Of a DNA stretch of 64,000 bases, positions 62,544-64,000 are shown piece after piece. Made by a program: the position numbers and the translations under genes. The notes under the pieces are model-generated. The model was not told where the DNA came from. It made no database searches and saw only the letters and a list, made by a program, of their open reading frames with translations. The DNA lies in the NCBI RefSeq assembly GCF_007183175.1, contig NZ_AP019807.1, positions 124,001 to 188,000 on the forward strand. The letters run 5' to 3'. Each line of letters starts with the position of its first letter. Within the stretch, counting starts at the first letter, position 1. The DNA is from Microbulbifer sp. GL-2 (GTDB lineage Bacteria; Pseudomonadota; Gammaproteobacteria; Pseudomonadales; Cellvibrionaceae).

Positions 62544-62594
62544 AAGAAGTACCTTTTATATTTATTGTTGTTTGAACGTATTACGAAAAAAACT

Positions 62595-63731
62595 TCAAAT
62601 GCTGTGAACCTCCCTGCCCGAAATCCAGGTCCTGCGTACTTGCAATTCGCTATCCAGTAAAATCATGTCTGCCGGCGCACCCACTGCCAGTCGGCCACCT
62701 TCCACGTTGAGGAACGTCGCCGGATAAAGGGAGGCCATTCTCAGCGCTTCCTCTAATGGCACATCACACCAGTCTCGAATATTTCGTACGGCACCGATCA
62801 TATCGAGGTGAGAGCCTGCCAGCTCTCCGGTAGTCGAAGTCAGCTTGTCTCCCTCGCGGGTCACCACGCGCTCAAACAAAGGGAAACTGCTCTCTTCACT
62901 ACCGACGAGCGACATGGCGTCTGTCACCAGCATCAATTTCCCCCGGGGCTTGGCCTTCAGAGCCAGGCGAATTGCATCCGCACAGACATGATGGCCATCA
63001 ACAATCAGACCGCACCACGCATCATCACGGATCAACGCCGTTCCGACCACACCCGGTTCCCGAGACTGGAACGGCGACATCGCGTTATACAGATGGGTAA
63101 ATCCGCTCGCCCCCGCTTCCAATGCTGCAGTGGTTGTCGCCCCATCGGCATTTGAGTGCCCAAGACATATATGCACCCCCAGCGACACCAGTTTGCGGAT
63201 ATCCTCCGGCGCAACATTTTCAGGCGCCAGCGTCACGACTTTTACACCCAGGTCGTCACGTGCATAAATATCCAGCTCTGCCTGGCTGAGGCCTCGAATA
63301 AAACGCGCCTCATGGGTACCCTTTTTCGGGGTACTGAGATGCGGCCCCTCAAAGTGCACACCGATAATGCCGGGTATTTTTTTACGCAAGGCTGTACTAA
63401 TTGCATCCGCCGCGCGCTGCATGATTTCAACCTCATCAGTGATGAGTGTCGGCAACATACCCGTGGTACCAAAGCCGGCATGCGCACCGGCCATCTTCTG
63501 CAACGATGCCACCGTCGGCTCATTATTAAACAATGCACCCCCACCACCATTGACCTGAACATCAATCAGGCCCGGCGCCAGGGTACCGGGCAAGCGCTCC
63601 GCGCCAGAAGCCGGCACGTCACCACCTATCGCAGCGACTCTGCCATCGGCATTGATTGAGACCGGGATATCATTGAGAACCCGCTCACCATCGAACAAAC
63701 GCTCTGCCAGCAACACCTGAACCATGCGCAA
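62595..63731 (-). CDS. nagA: N-acetylglucosamine-6-phosphate deacetylase NagA
   Basis: Removes acetate from GlcNAc-6-phosphate. A 378-residue amidohydrolase. Metal and substrate motifs are PGLIDVQVNGGGG, VHFEGPHLS (Glu ligand), CLGHSNADG and FTHLYNAMSP (His ligands), and LVTDAMSLVG (catalytic Asp). The C-terminal beta-sandwich ends LLDSELQVRRTWISGREV. It lies between the SIS deaminase and nagP, 23 bp and 51 bp from them, so all three are one transcript. Confidence 0.95.
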   Translation of the reverse strand: MRMVQVLLAERLFDGERVLNDIPVSINADGRVAAIGGDVPASGAERLPGTLAPGLIDVQVNGGGGALFNNEPTVASLQKMAGAHAGFGTTGMLPTLITDEVEIMQRAADAISTALRKKIPGIIGVHFEGPHLSTPKKGTHEARFIRGLSQAELDIYARDDLGVKVVTLAPENVAPEDIRKLVSLGVHICLGHSNADGATTTAALEAGASGFTHLYNAMSPFQSREPGVVGTALIRDDAWCGLIVDGHHVCADAIRLALKAKPRGKLMLVTDAMSLVGSEESSFPLFERVVTREGDKLTSTTGELAGSHLDMIGAVRNIRDWCDVPLEEALRMASLYPATFLNVEGGRLAVGAPADMILLDSELQVRRTWISGREVHSI

Positions 63732-63754
63732 CCCCCCTGCTCTAGCGGTCGAAC

Positions 63755-64000
63755 TCAGACCGTCCGGGTGACTTTTTTCAGACCTGCCGGCTCGTCCGGG
63801 TTAATCCCACGGCTAACAGCAACATGCGCTACATCAATATAGAAACGCTGTAACAGAAGTAGCGGAGCAACCCGTGGGTGTATGCCTTTTGAAGGCACAT
63901 GCAGATTAATCAGGGTGCCACCGCGACGGATAATATCTGCGATTTGTTCGCTATGGGTCTGATAGGATTCATCTTCAATCGGCACATTGATCACGGTCAG
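63755..64000 (-). CDS. SIS-domain glucosamine-6-phosphate deaminase (NagB-II type), 3' end
   Basis: Only the last ~80 residues lie in the window; the gene continues past the right edge. The C-terminal signature HPRVAPLLLLQRFYIDVAHV and the end LKKVTRTV match NagB-II, an SIS-domain enzyme that replaces hexameric NagB in many marine and plant-associated Gammaproteobacteria. It deaminates and isomerises glucosamine-6-phosphate to fructose-6-phosphate. It heads the visible nag operon. Confidence 0.85.
   Translation of the reverse strand: MTVINVPIEDESYQTHSEQIADIIRRGGTLINLHVPSKGIHPRVAPLLLLQRFYIDVAHVAVSRGINPDEPAGLKKVTRTV

Overview
The window looks like the chromosome of a marine, chitin-degrading gammaproteobacterium of the Cellvibrionales type; Microbulbifer or a close relative is my best guess. 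I infer this from gene content (guaBA, xseA, pdxJ, a second FtsH, TonB-dependent receptors, a complete chitin/N-acetylglucosamine locus) and cannot confirm it without a database search.

Layout. 1-10.2 kb is housekeeping. A leftward operon carries rnm, a YciO-type protein, scpA, scpB and rluB. A rightward run carries a VC0807-type membrane protein, yciI, an SH3 protein, a cyclophilin, pdxJ, a DUF2520 protein and a SpoU RNA methyltransferase. 10.5-17.6 kb holds guaBA (leftward), divergent xseA, and a large lytic transglycosylase with two solute-binding domains. 17.6-28.7 kb holds a quinone oxidoreductase, a TonB receptor, an FtsH paralogue, tRNA-Arg(ACG), a LysR regulator, a DUF427 protein, a periplasmic binding protein, an NTF2-like protein and MtfA.

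28.9-40 kb is a mobile-element zone. I read it as a cluster of integron gene cassettes without an integrase. Seven rightward cassette genes (secreted protein, two membrane proteins, ankyrin protein, S41 protease, GNAT acetyltransferase, PLP decarboxylase) are separated by attC-like sites. Elements known to target attC sites have landed in them: two decayed IS110-type copies sit in the same TAACAAG box of two attC sites, and the 5' end of a group II intron abuts a third. An IS3 element truncates the left side and an IS30 element splits the GNAT gene. An IS66 accessory-gene remnant follows.

40-47.5 kb is low-density accessory DNA: a secreted von Willebrand A protein, a 17-repeat curlin-like amyloid protein, a DUF6629 membrane protein, a small lipoprotein, and about 2 kb of decayed sequence with a 45-bp dispersed repeat.

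47.5-64 kb is a chitin module behind an orphan ABC ATPase. It encodes a GH20 hexosaminidase lipoprotein, a GH18 chitinase with two chitin-binding and three Ig-like domains, NagX, a large TonB receptor, a LacI-type regulator (probably NagR), the transporter NagP, NagA, and the end of an SIS-type glucosamine-6-phosphate deaminase. A 14-bp palindrome of the form TGAYARCGSTGTCA occurs in front of the chitinase, twice in front of the receptor, and in near-perfect form in front of the hexosaminidase. This suggests one regulon controlling secretion, uptake and catabolism.
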